From assembly GCA_963808775.1 (NCBI GenBank), contig CAWEGR010000004.1, positions 434,001 to 498,000 of the forward strand: a stretch of DNA of 64,000 nucleotides. The letters run 5' to 3'. This document shows, in pieces, positions 8,423 through 16,438 of this stretch; the stretch's first letter is position 1; each line of letters starts with the position of its first letter. This DNA is from JACVRW01 sp963808775 (GTDB taxonomy: Bacteria; Actinomycetota; Thermoleophilia; Solirubrobacterales; Thermoleophilaceae). A program made the translations under genes and the position numbers. Below the pieces are notes generated by a model that worked only from the letters and a program-made list of their open reading frames with translations, did no database searches and was not told the DNA's origin.

Positions 8423-9381
8423 GCGGCGGCCCTTCCGGCCCGGCCGGCCCAGTCCTCAACGGCAGCGAGGGTCGAGAAGCGCGGCCGGTAGCCCACCTCC
8501 TCCACGAGCCGGCGAGTGTCGACTCCCCGGCCGTAGCGCAGCAGGCGCCTGAAGTCGTCGGACAGCGCCGTCAGCCCGATGCGCCGGCCCGCATCCGAGA
8601 GCGTCCCGAACAGCGGGCCCGCGATCGGCAGCGCGTGCCGCCCAGCCAGCCTGATCATGCGGCCGAGCCCGATCGTGCCCTCGCAGGCCACGTTGACGGC
8701 GCCCCGCACCGGGTTGCGCACGGCGGCCACGAGCGCCTCGAGCGCGTCCTCCTCGTGAATGAGCTGGATGCGCGGATCGAAGCCGAGATAGGTCGGGCAG
8801 GCGGGCTGGGAGAGGTAGCGCGTGACCTGCGTGTCCACGCTCGGTCCGATCCCCGGCTGGTAGCGGAGCATCGTGCACGTCACGCCCTCGTGGCGGCGGA
8901 CGAACGTGTTGAAGTAGTTCTCGATCTCGGCGACGTCGCGTTGGAAGCGCGTCCGCATCGGATACAGGCGCGACATCTCCTCGCCGAAGAAGTCCGGCGC
9001 GTGCGGCTCCGCTCCGTAGATGCCGGCCGACCCGCGCACCACGATCGTCTCGATGGACGGCGAGCGCTCGCAGGCGGCGAGCAGCCCGAGCGACCCGATC
9101 ACGTTGATGTCGTGCATGGCCCGAGCCGACAGCCCCGGCCCCGGCTGACGCACGATCTGGTTGTGGACGAGCGTGTCGATGCCGAGCCGCGGGACCACCC
9201 GCGACAGCTCCGCGTCGCGGATGTCGAGATCGATCCACTCGGTGCGCTCGAGCGTGCGGCCGGGCCGCCGCGTGTCGAGCCCGATCACGTGCTCGATCGC
9301 CGGGTCCGCCTCGAGCCGCGCGGCGAGCAGCGTGCCGAGATGGCTCCCGGCGCCCGTGATGAGCACCCGCCTGGCGGCCAC
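8419..9381 (-). CDS. NAD-dependent epimerase/dehydratase (GalE2-like)
   Basis: This is a 320-aa extended short-chain dehydrogenase. The NAD-binding glycine motif is degenerate: VLITGAGSHLGTLLA rather than GxxGxxG. The region expected to hold the YxxxK catalytic pair reads MRTRFQRDVAEIENY, so Tyr and Lys are not in their usual places. A non-enzymatic or altered role is therefore possible. The following acyltransferase overlaps by four bases, and the coiled-coil gene upstream is two bases away, so the three probably form one operon. The pairing recalls mycobacterial galE2/Rv0502. Confidence 0.8.
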   Translation of the reverse strand: MAARRVLITGAGSHLGTLLAARLEADPAIEHVIGLDTRRPGRTLERTEWIDLDIRDAELSRVVPRLGIDTLVHNQIVRQPGPGLSARAMHDINVIGSLGLLAACERSPSIETIVVRGSAGIYGAEPHAPDFFGEEMSRLYPMRTRFQRDVAEIENYFNTFVRRHEGVTCTMLRYQPGIGPSVDTQVTRYLSQPACPTYLGFDPRIQLIHEEDALEALVAAVRNPVRGAVNVACEGTIGLGRMIRLAGRHALPIAGPLFGTLSDAGRRIGLTALSDDFRRLLRYGRGVDTRRLVEEVGYRPRFSTLAAVEDWAGRAGRAAA

Positions 9382-9383
9382 GC

Positions 9384-9725
9384 CTAGCTCTTCTTCTGCG
9401 CGGGGCGTTTCTGCGCGGGGCGTTTCCGCTGTGCGGAGGCGCGCTTCGCGGGCAGGCGCTCCTCGATCGCGTCGAGGCGCCTCGAGATTCGCCGCAGCTC
9501 GGCCTTGAGCTCCTTCACGTCATCGGCGGTCGCGGGACGCCTGCCCTCGAGCGCGCCGGCCACCGAGCGGCCGCTCTTCGTGAGCCGCTCGCCCCAGTCG
9601 TCGAGCGCTCCCTGCGCGGACGCGCGGCCGCGCTCGGCGGAGCCGACCGTGGCGTCGACCGTCCGTTCGACGGCCTCCCTGAGGGCGTCGGGCAGCTCGC
9701 GTGGGCTCGAGGGTCGCCGTGCCAT
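9384..9725 (-). CDS. Small phasin-like coiled-coil protein with basic tail
   Basis: The 113-aa product has an N-terminal amphipathic region (ELPDALREAVERTVDATVGS), a heptad-like coiled coil (DDVKELKAELRRISRRLDAI) and a Lys/Arg/Ala/Pro tail (KRASAQRKRPAQKRPAQKKS). This recalls granule-associated PhaF/phasin-like proteins, whose basic tails bind DNA. A second coiled-coil protein at 10,431-10,871 has a similar helix (RRLRSLSQRLEGIEDAIDRL). It is the first gene of the operon with the epimerase and the acyltransferase. Function inferred only. Confidence 0.6.
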   Translation of the reverse strand: MARRPSSPRELPDALREAVERTVDATVGSAERGRASAQGALDDWGERLTKSGRSVAGALEGRRPATADDVKELKAELRRISRRLDAIEERLPAKRASAQRKRPAQKRPAQKKS

Positions 9726-9772
9726 GCGACCTCACAGTATCCCGCGCGCGAGGAGAAATATCCTCGGCCGCC

Positions 9773-10444
9773 GTGCCCGTGCCGCTGCGACCCACCGCCG
9801 AGCTGGCCGATCGCGTCCTCCTGCCGGGCGACCCGGGCCGCGCCCTGGCGGTCGCCCAGGCGTTGCTCGAGCGGCCGCCGCGCATGTTCAACCACAGCCG
9901 CGGGCTCTGGGGCTACACGGGTGTCGCGCGCGACGGAGAGCCGCTCACGGTGCAGTCGACCGGCATCGGCGGCCCGAGCGCGGCGCTCGTCTGCGAGCAG
10001 CTCGTGGCCCTCGGCGCGAAGCGGCTGGTGCGCATCGGGACCTGCCGCGCGCTGGCGCCGGGCGTTGCGCCCGGCTCGCTGGTCGCTCCGGCGCGGGTCC
10101 TGGCGCGCGACGGGGCGAGCGCGGCGCTCGGGGCGGGCGAGCTGCTCGAGCCCGACCCGGGCCTCCACGCCCGGCTCGCGGCCGCCGGCGCCGCCGCCGC
10201 GACCCTCGTGAGCACCGACGTGCTCGAGCCGCGCGAGGCCGCCGGCTGCGACGTGTCCGACCTCCAGACGGCCGCGGTTCTGCGCGTGGCGGAGCGGGCC
10301 GGGGTGGCGGCCGCCGCGGTGCTCGGCGTCAGCCGCGGCGCGAATGGCTCGGCGCCGCTCGATGCCGAGCAGCTCGAGGAGCTCGGGCTGCGGCTCGGCG
10401 AGGCCGGCTACGCGGCCCTCGCCGCGGCCGCTAGGTCTCGCTGA
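9773..10444 (+). CDS. Purine/uridine phosphorylase family protein
   Basis: The 223-aa protein belongs to the PNP/UDP phosphorylase family, which cleaves nucleosides with phosphate. Seen are RVLLPGDPGRA (phosphate-binding Gly/Asp/Arg), STGIGGPSAALVCEQL, RIGTCRAL and the base-binding region DVSDLQTAAVLRVAERAGV. The C-terminal part is shorter than in E. coli DeoD or Udp. I placed the start at GTG 9773 because the family motif begins soon after; GTG 9779 is also possible, and no convincing ribosome-binding site decides between them. It is transcribed divergently from the coiled-coil gene across a 47-bp gap and ends 14 bp inside the next convergent gene. Confidence 0.78.
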   Translation: MPVPLRPTAELADRVLLPGDPGRALAVAQALLERPPRMFNHSRGLWGYTGVARDGEPLTVQSTGIGGPSAALVCEQLVALGAKRLVRIGTCRALAPGVAPGSLVAPARVLARDGASAALGAGELLEPDPGLHARLAAAGAAAATLVSTDVLEPREAAGCDVSDLQTAAVLRVAERAGVAAAAVLGVSRGANGSAPLDAEQLEELGLRLGEAGYAALAAAARSR

Positions 10445-10871
10445 CGGTCAGGCGCTCCTGGGCCCGCGGAGGCGGGTCCTCGACCGGGGCGACCGCCGCC
10501 CTCAGCCCCGCCAGGTCGCGGCCGATCTCGTCGAGGCGCTCGTTCAGCTCACCGAGGCCGGCGGCGCTCGAAGCGCTGGCGACGCGCTCCTCGAGGCGGT
10601 CGATCGCATCCTCGATCCCCTCGAGGCGCTGCGAGAGCGAGCGCAGCCTGCGGGTCACGCGTTCGACGTCCGCGGCCGACGGGAGGTTCAGGGCGCCCAT
10701 GGTCGCCACCTGGGCCTGAACCGCCTTCTCGCGGGCCTCGAAGGCCTTTGCGATCGCGGAGTTGATGACGGGGTTCGAGATGAGCTCCTCGGCTATGCGG
10801 CCGAGCGCCTCCTCCCCCTTGCTGGACAGGCGATCGACGAAGCGCTCGTCGCCCTCGGGAGCCTCTGTCAT
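10431..10871 (-). CDS. Phasin-like coiled-coil protein
   Basis: This 146-aa protein is almost entirely helical. A conserved-looking N-terminal half (GEEALGRIAEELISNPVINS, FEAREKAVQAQVATMGALNL) precedes a coiled coil (VERVTRRLRSLSQRLEGIED) and a second helix (LGELNERLDEIGRDLAGL). The pattern, with the LPS motif and paired heptads, resembles polyhydroxyalkanoate granule-associated proteins. No enzyme motif is visible. It ends convergent with, and 14 bp inside, the phosphorylase gene. PHA genes are not present here, so the role is uncertain. Confidence 0.62.
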   Translation of the reverse strand: MTEAPEGDERFVDRLSSKGEEALGRIAEELISNPVINSAIAKAFEAREKAVQAQVATMGALNLPSAADVERVTRRLRSLSQRLEGIEDAIDRLEERVASASSAAGLGELNERLDEIGRDLAGLRAAVAPVEDPPPRAQERLTVSET

Positions 10872-11254
10872 GAGGCGCAGCGTAGCGCAGCGCCGCGAGG
10901 GGCTCCTGAACGGCCTATTCTAACCCTCAACTTGAGCCTTATGTCATGTTTGAAGCTCGCGATTTGGCTCAATCATGGACTTTGGACGCCAAGCGACGGA
11001 TCGGAGAGTTGTCCAGCCACCTGGACGGCCGGATTGAAGTTATGGGCAGGGACGGTCGATACAAGGGCTTGAACTCGCATATCCGCCCCGAGTGCGGCGT
11101 GCGGGCACACCTCACGCCCAACTCACACGGTTCCCCGTTGCACACCTCCAAGCCAGCAAGTAGCGTTTCTCAGGCCGCAAGCGGCTCTGCTAGCTTGCGC
11201 AACACCGCGCGACCCCGCGCGCGGCGCCCCGAGGGAGGATCTGGACCAGCAAGG
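10872..11254. other. 383-bp intergenic leader with inverted repeats
   Basis: This gap separates two divergent genes and is visibly richer in A+T than its neighbours. Two inverted repeats are clear: TTGAGCC (10932-10938) with GGCTCAA (10966-10972) around a 27-nt loop, and GTCCAGccacCTGGAC (11011-11026), a perfect 6-bp stem with a 4-nt loop. The leader of the wall hydrolase gene would be long if transcription starts near 10,920-10,980. Long leaders of wall-hydrolase genes in Actinobacteria often hold c-di-AMP riboswitches. I could not match the conserved ydaO core here, so no riboswitch is called. Confidence 0.45.
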
Positions 11255-13714
11255 ATGAAGACGCGGCTTCTATCTCTCCTGCTCGCCGCGGGAGCACTGG
11301 CTGCGGCCACCCTCACTGCGTTCACGATCCCCGCCTCGGCTCAGACGGTCTACGTCCAGCTCCCGACGGGCGAGGTCGTTCCGGTCGACGTCCCGGACGG
11401 CGAGAGCATCGAGGACATCCAGCTGCCCGGTCCGGAGGTCCCCGCGCCGACCACTCCGACGACTCCCACCACGCCGACGACGCCGACCACGCCGACGGCG
11501 CCCAAGCCCGAGCCGAAGCCCGCTCCCGCGCCCGAGCCGATCGACAGCGGCCCGACCGCCGGCGGCGGCTCGCCGCAGGGTCAGTCGAACTCCGGCCGCA
11601 AGGTCCGCTCGGGTTCCGGCAAGTCCGGCGGCGACCTCGGCGGCCAGGTCAAGTCTCGACCCAAGCGTGAGGGTTCGTCGAAGGACGGCCATGGCGGCGC
11701 GACGGCCCTGCGCAACCCCGACGGCTCGCCCACCACGGGCAACCCGGGCTTCATGGACGTGCTTCCCGGGCCGTCGACCACCACGGGCGTGCCGAACTTC
11801 ATCATCCGCAAGTTCCGGGTGCCGCCGTTCCTGCTGTCGATCTATCAGGCGGCCGGGATCGAGTACGGCATCCGCTGGGAGATCCTCGCGGCGATCAACG
11901 AGATCGAGACGGACTACGGGCGCAACCTGAACGTCTCCTCCGCCGGGGCGCTCGGCTGGATGCAGTTCATGCCCTCGACCTGGGCCGCCTACGGCGTCGA
12001 CGCCAACAAGGACGGCCGCAAGGACCCCTACAACCCGGTCGACGCGATCTTCGCCGCCGCGCGCTACCTCAAGGCCGCCAACTACGAGAACGACGTCCGC
12101 GCCGCGATCTGGGCCTACAACCACGCCGACTGGTACGTCGACAGCGTGCTGCTGCGCGCCCGGCTGATCGCCGGCGTGCCGGCGGACCTGATCGGCTCGC
12201 TCACCGGGCTGACCGAGGGCCGCTTCCCCGTCTACGCACGCGCGAGGTACGCCGACGACATCGCCGAGCGCGAGCTGATCAAGCGCGTGCGCGAGGGTGA
12301 GAACGCGGCCAACGTGATCGAGTCCGACGAGGGCCGCCGCAGCATCGACATCTTCGCGAAGGAGGGCGCGCCGGTCGTCGCCGTGAACGACGGCGTCATC
12401 AAGGAGCTCGGCCGCTCGAAGAAGCTCGGCCGCTACGTGACCCTCCAGGACGTCTACGGCAACCGCTACACCTACGCGCACCTCGGCGAGGTCTCGAAGT
12501 TCTACCCGGTGCCGAAGGCCGACGCCGACGCGATCGACCCCGACACGACCGCGCGCGCCGTGCACGCGAACGATCCGGTCGACGACAAGCCCTCGGCGCC
12601 CGCCTCGGCCGGCCGCCAGTTCGACATCCCGCCCGCCGACGGCGGCAGCGAGGTCGAGTCGCACGACTCCGCGCAGGCCTCCGCGCCGGTCAAGGAGCGC
12701 CTGTTCGCGCATCCGAACCTCCCGGGCGCCCGCGAGGCGGGCGGCCTCGAGCAGCAGCTCGACGCGCTCGCGCGCAAGGGCGGCAAGTTCGAGACCTACC
12801 GCAACTTCTTCTCGCGCCCGTTCGGCCTCGACCCCTCGAAGGTGCGCCTGCGCGCGCTCCGGAAGGGCTCGCGCGTGATCGGCGGCACGATCCTCGGCCG
12901 CATCGGCCAGACCGTCGACGGCACGGCCGCGCACGTGGACTTCTCGATCCGCCCGGCCGGCCGCGGCGCGCCGAAGATCGATCCGAAGCCGATCCTCGAC
13001 GGCTGGAAGCTGCTCGAGGCGACCGCCATCTACCGCGCATCCGGGCGCAACGTGCTGCACGGCGACGACGAGATCGGCGCGATGTCGATCGGCCAGATCC
13101 TGCTGCTTCCGAAGCCGCTGCTCGAGAAGCGCGTGCTCTCGGACCCGCGCATCGAGGTCTACGGGTGCGGCCGCGACGACATCAGCTCGGGCCAGATCGA
13201 CAGGCGCGTGCTCGCCACGCTCGCCTACCTCGCCGAGTCGGGCCTGAAGCCCACCGTCACCTCGCTCAAGTGCGGCCACGGGTTCTACACGAGCTCGGGC
13301 AACGTCTCGCATCACTCCTCGGGCAACGCGGTCGACATCGCGGCAATCAACGGGATTCCGATCATCGGCCACCAGGAGGCCGGCGGGGTCACCGAGGTCA
13401 CGGTACGGCGCCTGATGGCGCTCCAGGGCACGCTCGCCCCGGCCCAGATCATCTCGCTGCTCGACCTCGGCGGCGCCACCTTCGCGATGTCCGACCACCA
13501 CGACCACATCCACGTGGGCTTCCAGCCGATGTTCGGCGCGAACGGCAAGCTCGGCAAGCAGGCGATAGCGGTCCTGAAGCCTGGCCAGTGGTCAGACCTC
13601 GTCTCGCGCCTGCGCGAGATCGAGAACCCGGTCGTGCCGACCGAGCCGTCCAAGTACGCGCTGCCGGCGGACAAGAAGAAGCGCCGGGCGAGCGACGCCC
13701 ACCAGGGCGAGTAG
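11255..13714 (+). CDS. Multidomain secreted cell-wall hydrolase (SLT + M23-like + M15-like)
   Basis: This is an 819-aa exported protein. A signal peptide (MKTRLLSLLLAAGALAAAT) precedes a Pro/Thr linker with six PTT-type repeats (about 11,447-11,500). At residues 190-290 is a lytic transglycosylase domain (EILAAINEIETDYGRN with a likely catalytic Glu, then ALGWMQFMPSTWAAYGVD). Near residues 360-420 is an M23-like fold (SIDIFAKEGAPVVAV, NRYTYAHLGE); the usual first zinc His appears to be missing. The C-terminal third has VSHHSSGNAVDIAA and DHHDHIHVGF, an M15-like zinc-site pattern. It probably cleaves both glycan and peptide during growth or division. ATG 11255 is the only start that gives a signal peptide. 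Confidence 0.85.
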   Translation: MKTRLLSLLLAAGALAAATLTAFTIPASAQTVYVQLPTGEVVPVDVPDGESIEDIQLPGPEVPAPTTPTTPTTPTTPTTPTAPKPEPKPAPAPEPIDSGPTAGGGSPQGQSNSGRKVRSGSGKSGGDLGGQVKSRPKREGSSKDGHGGATALRNPDGSPTTGNPGFMDVLPGPSTTTGVPNFIIRKFRVPPFLLSIYQAAGIEYGIRWEILAAINEIETDYGRNLNVSSAGALGWMQFMPSTWAAYGVDANKDGRKDPYNPVDAIFAAARYLKAANYENDVRAAIWAYNHADWYVDSVLLRARLIAGVPADLIGSLTGLTEGRFPVYARARYADDIAERELIKRVREGENAANVIESDEGRRSIDIFAKEGAPVVAVNDGVIKELGRSKKLGRYVTLQDVYGNRYTYAHLGEVSKFYPVPKADADAIDPDTTARAVHANDPVDDKPSAPASAGRQFDIPPADGGSEVESHDSAQASAPVKERLFAHPNLPGAREAGGLEQQLDALARKGGKFETYRNFFSRPFGLDPSKVRLRALRKGSRVIGGTILGRIGQTVDGTAAHVDFSIRPAGRGAPKIDPKPILDGWKLLEATAIYRASGRNVLHGDDEIGAMSIGQILLLPKPLLEKRVLSDPRIEVYGCGRDDISSGQIDRRVLATLAYLAESGLKPTVTSLKCGHGFYTSSGNVSHHSSGNAVDIAAINGIPIIGHQEAGGVTEVTVRRLMALQGTLAPAQIISLLDLGGATFAMSDHHDHIHVGFQPMFGANGKLGKQAIAVLKPGQWSDLVSRLREIENPVVPTEPSKYALPADKKKRRASDAHQGE

Positions 13715-13838
13715 GGCCACGGCCCCTCCCGCCCCAGACGGCCCCTTCGGCTGCGTTCAGCTCGAGTTCGGTTTCCTGCTCGGTCCCCCGGACGGGCGCT
13801 ACCTCGTTCGCTCCGACGCCGACGGGCCGCTCGAGGCC

Positions 13839-14561
13839 GTGCTCGTGATCGGCACCCTCGGCGCGCCCGAGCGCAGGCTGCTGCGCGATCGCAGGCCGCA
13901 GGCGCTCGACGGCGAGGTCGCCGGGCCGGAGCCCGTCCCGACCGCGCGAGCCACGGTCGTGCGGCCGGAGCCGTTCGGGAGCCGCGAGGAGGCCGCGGAC
14001 TGGCTGACCCTGATGCGCTCCGACCTCGAGGCCCGCGACGGCGAGGTCGCCGGAGCGGTGCGGGTCCTGAACCGGGCGCTGCGGGCCCAGCGGGCGGCGA
14101 GCGCCGACCCGTACGTGGCGGAGGTCTCGACCGAGCACGCGCTCGTGGTCAGGCTCGGCCATGGCAGCGGCCCCGCGGTGGCGGACGGCCGCTTCGCGGA
14201 GGCGCTCGAGCTGCCGCGCGCAGGGATGAGGCGCGCGCGCCGTTCGATGGAGGCACCCGAGGAGCGCTTCGCCGCGCTGCTCGGAGGGCGCGACCAGGCG
14301 CTCGTGGCCGAGGAGCTCGTGCTGCGCGCCAGGGCGGACCTCGAGGCCGAACGGCCGCGTGAGGCGGCGCTGCAGGCGCGCGTGGCGATCGAGGCGCTGC
14401 TCGCCGAGCTCGGCGGCGACCATCCCCTGACCGAGCAGCGCGAGCCGATCAGGAACGCCGCCGCGGCGGCCCTCGACCCGGCCGCGCCCACGCCGGACGT
14501 GCGCGCGGCCGTCGAGGCGATGGAGGCCGAGCTGCGCAGGCGGCGGCTGGGCGGCAGCTAG
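13839..14561 (+). CDS. Hypothetical protein; true start unclear
   Basis: The 240 aa from GTG 13839 begin in mid-strand (LVIGTLGAPERRLLRDRR). Coding-like sequence continues upstream in the same frame to about 13,716 (FGCVQLEFGFLLGPPDGRYL), but no ATG, GTG or TTG is found there. The start is therefore unusual, or hidden by a base error just after the hydrolase stop. The body is rich in Ala, Glu and Arg helices (LLEARADLEAERPREAALQ-like) and looks like a helical-repeat or regulatory protein of unknown family. It ends four bases inside the convergent sirtuin region. Confidence 0.55.
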   Translation: MLVIGTLGAPERRLLRDRRPQALDGEVAGPEPVPTARATVVRPEPFGSREEAADWLTLMRSDLEARDGEVAGAVRVLNRALRAQRAASADPYVAEVSTEHALVVRLGHGSGPAVADGRFAEALELPRAGMRRARRSMEAPEERFAALLGGRDQALVAEELVLRARADLEAERPREAALQARVAIEALLAELGGDHPLTEQREPIRNAAAAALDPAAPTPDVRAAVEAMEAELRRRRLGGS

Positions 14562-16438
14562 GCGTCGAGCGCGGCGAGCACCGCCGCGAGCTCCTCGACC
14601 ACGTCGCCGTCGAGCTTCAGCTCGGCATCCGGGTCATAGGGCGTCGGGCCCTGGGTGATCAGCACGAGCCGGCCCCCCGCCGAGCGGGTCAGGCCAGGCA
14701 GCCCCGCCACCGGGTGGACCTCGAGCGAGCTCCCGATGCAGATCATGAGGTCGGCCTCGAGGGCGAGCGCCTGCGCCTCCGCCATCGCGCGCTCGGGCAG
14801 GTACTCGCCGAACAGGACCACGTCCGGCTTCAGCGGGCTCGCGCAGCCGGGGCAGAGCGGGGCGCCCTCGGCCGCCTCGAGCAGCTCGACCACGCGCTCG
14901 ATCGGCTGGCGGGAGCGGCAGTCCATGCAGATGCTCCACTCGATCGAGCCGTGCACCTCGACGAGGCGCGCGCTGCCGGCCACCCTGTGCAGGCGGTCGA
15001 TGTTCTGGGTGATGACCCCGCGGACGAGGCCCCGCCGCTCGAGCTCCGCCACCGCGCGGTGGGCGTCGTTCGGCAGCTTGTCGGTCAGGCTCGCGAAGCG
15101 CTGCCCGTAGAAGCTCCAGAAGCGGTCGGGGTCGCGGCGCCAGGCGTCGATGTGCGCCACCTCCATCGGGTCGACGTCCTCCCAGAGCCCCTTGCCCGGC
15201 GTGCGGAAGTCGGGGATCCCGGACGGAACCGAGATCCCGGCGCCGGTGAGCACGACCGCGCTGTCGGCGGAGCGCAGCAGCTCGGCCGCGCGCTCCGCCG
15301 CTGTGCGAAGCAGCAGGCGGCTCCACCGATCATCGCCCTGGAACCTCGGCTTGCGCTTCCCGAGGAACGCGCCGATGCCCTCGCGGGCGTCCTCGGACCC
15401 GAAGGCGCGTCCGAAGCCCTCGGCCTCCGAGCGCAGGCCCTCGTCGAGGTCCGCGTGGGCCGAGCGCGACTTGATCTCGCCGACGGCGATCGGCGGCTTC
15501 TCGGCGAGCTTGTGGGCCCAGCCGAGGGCGGTGTCGAACAGCTCGTGGTCCGGCACGACCTGGTTGGCGAGCCCGAGCCGGTGCGCCTCGTAAGCGTCGA
15601 TCGCGTCGCCCGTCAGATTCATCTCGAGCGCCTTCGCCTCGCCCACGAGCCGCGGCAGGCGCTGCGTTCCCCCGAAGCCGGGGATCAGGCCGAGGTTGAT
15701 CTCCGGCTGCCCGAAGCTGGCCGACTCGGCGGCGATGCGCAGGTCGCAGGCCATGGCGAGCTCGCAGCCGCCGCCGAAGGCGATCGAATTGACCGCGGCG
15801 ATCGTGACCGTCGAGGACGACTCCATCGAGCGCATGAAGCGGTGAGCCCCTCCCACCAGCTCCGCGCCCTCGGCGTCCGCGCTCATCTTCGTGAACTCCT
15901 TGATGTCAGCCCCGGCGCTGAACGTGAAGATGTTCGACGAGGCGATCACGAGCGCCCTGACCTTGCCCTCGAGCGACTCCCACATGTCGATCAGGTCGCG
16001 GATCGCCTGCGGCGAGAGCGAGTTCGTGATCGGCCGGTTCAGCCATGCGATCGCGACGTCGCCGCGGGTCTCCACGAGCAGCGTCTCGCGCTGGTCGCCG
16101 GCGTCCGGCTGCGGGTAGGGGAAGAAGCCCTGGCCGGACTTCTTGCCGAGCCGCCCCTGCGCCACGAGGCGCCGCAGGATCGTCGGAGGCTCGAATGCCT
16201 CGCCCCATTCCGCCTGGGCGCGCTCGAGCTGCTCGAGGATCGTGTCGAGGCCGGCCTCGTCGGCGCGGCTGAACGGACCGGGCAGGATGCCGGCGCCGGT
16301 CATCATCCCGATCTCGATGTCCTTGATCGAGGAGACGCCCTCCTCGAGGACGAGGCATGACTCGACCAGGGTCTTGAGACCCATGCGCTCGACGACGGTG
16401 GCGAGCGCCGGGTTCGTGCCCGCGTCAGCCGTGCTCAT
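14558..16438 (-). CDS. 3HCDH C-terminal domain + enoyl-CoA hydratase + Sir2 deacylase in one frame
   Basis: The 626-aa frame joins three parts. Residues 1-105 are a 3-hydroxyacyl-CoA dehydrogenase C-terminal domain (KTLVESCLVLEEGVSSIKDI, GRLGKKSGQGFFPYP). Residues 115-370 are a crotonase (SAGADIKEF, AFGGGCELAMACDLRI, FGQPEINLGLIPGFGGTQRL). Residues 378-626 are a sirtuin (LTGAGISVPSGIPDFR, ITQNIDRLHRVAG, VHGS, four zinc Cys in CMDCRS and CPGCAS). It follows the dehydrogenase gene with a 14-bp overlap. Removing one T near 16,427 would fuse both into a single trifunctional-type protein. The crotonase-sirtuin join (about 15,300-15,345) may also be a base error: deleting one T near 15,308 gives the sirtuin its own GTG start. 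Expected roles are beta-oxidation hydration and NAD-dependent lysine deacylation. Confidence 0.75.
   Translation of the reverse strand: MSTADAGTNPALATVVERMGLKTLVESCLVLEEGVSSIKDIEIGMMTGAGILPGPFSRADEAGLDTILEQLERAQAEWGEAFEPPTILRRLVAQGRLGKKSGQGFFPYPQPDAGDQRETLLVETRGDVAIAWLNRPITNSLSPQAIRDLIDMWESLEGKVRALVIASSNIFTFSAGADIKEFTKMSADAEGAELVGGAHRFMRSMESSSTVTIAAVNSIAFGGGCELAMACDLRIAAESASFGQPEINLGLIPGFGGTQRLPRLVGEAKALEMNLTGDAIDAYEAHRLGLANQVVPDHELFDTALGWAHKLAEKPPIAVGEIKSRSAHADLDEGLRSEAEGFGRAFGSEDAREGIGAFLGKRKPRFQGDDRWSRLLLRTAAERAAELLRSADSAVVLTGAGISVPSGIPDFRTPGKGLWEDVDPMEVAHIDAWRRDPDRFWSFYGQRFASLTDKLPNDAHRAVAELERRGLVRGVITQNIDRLHRVAGSARLVEVHGSIEWSICMDCRSRQPIERVVELLEAAEGAPLCPGCASPLKPDVVLFGEYLPERAMAEAQALALEADLMICIGSSLEVHPVAGLPGLTRSAGGRLVLITQGPTPYDPDAELKLDGDVVEELAAVLAALDA

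Noticed and set aside
10872..11254. c-di-AMP (ydaO) riboswitch before the wall hydrolase
   Set aside because: Expected from context, but the conserved core sequences could not be found on reading the gap.
11447..11500. CRISPR-like or microsatellite repeat (ACGACGCCGACC units)
   Set aside because: It is in frame and encodes the Thr/Pro linker of the wall hydrolase; it has no spacers.
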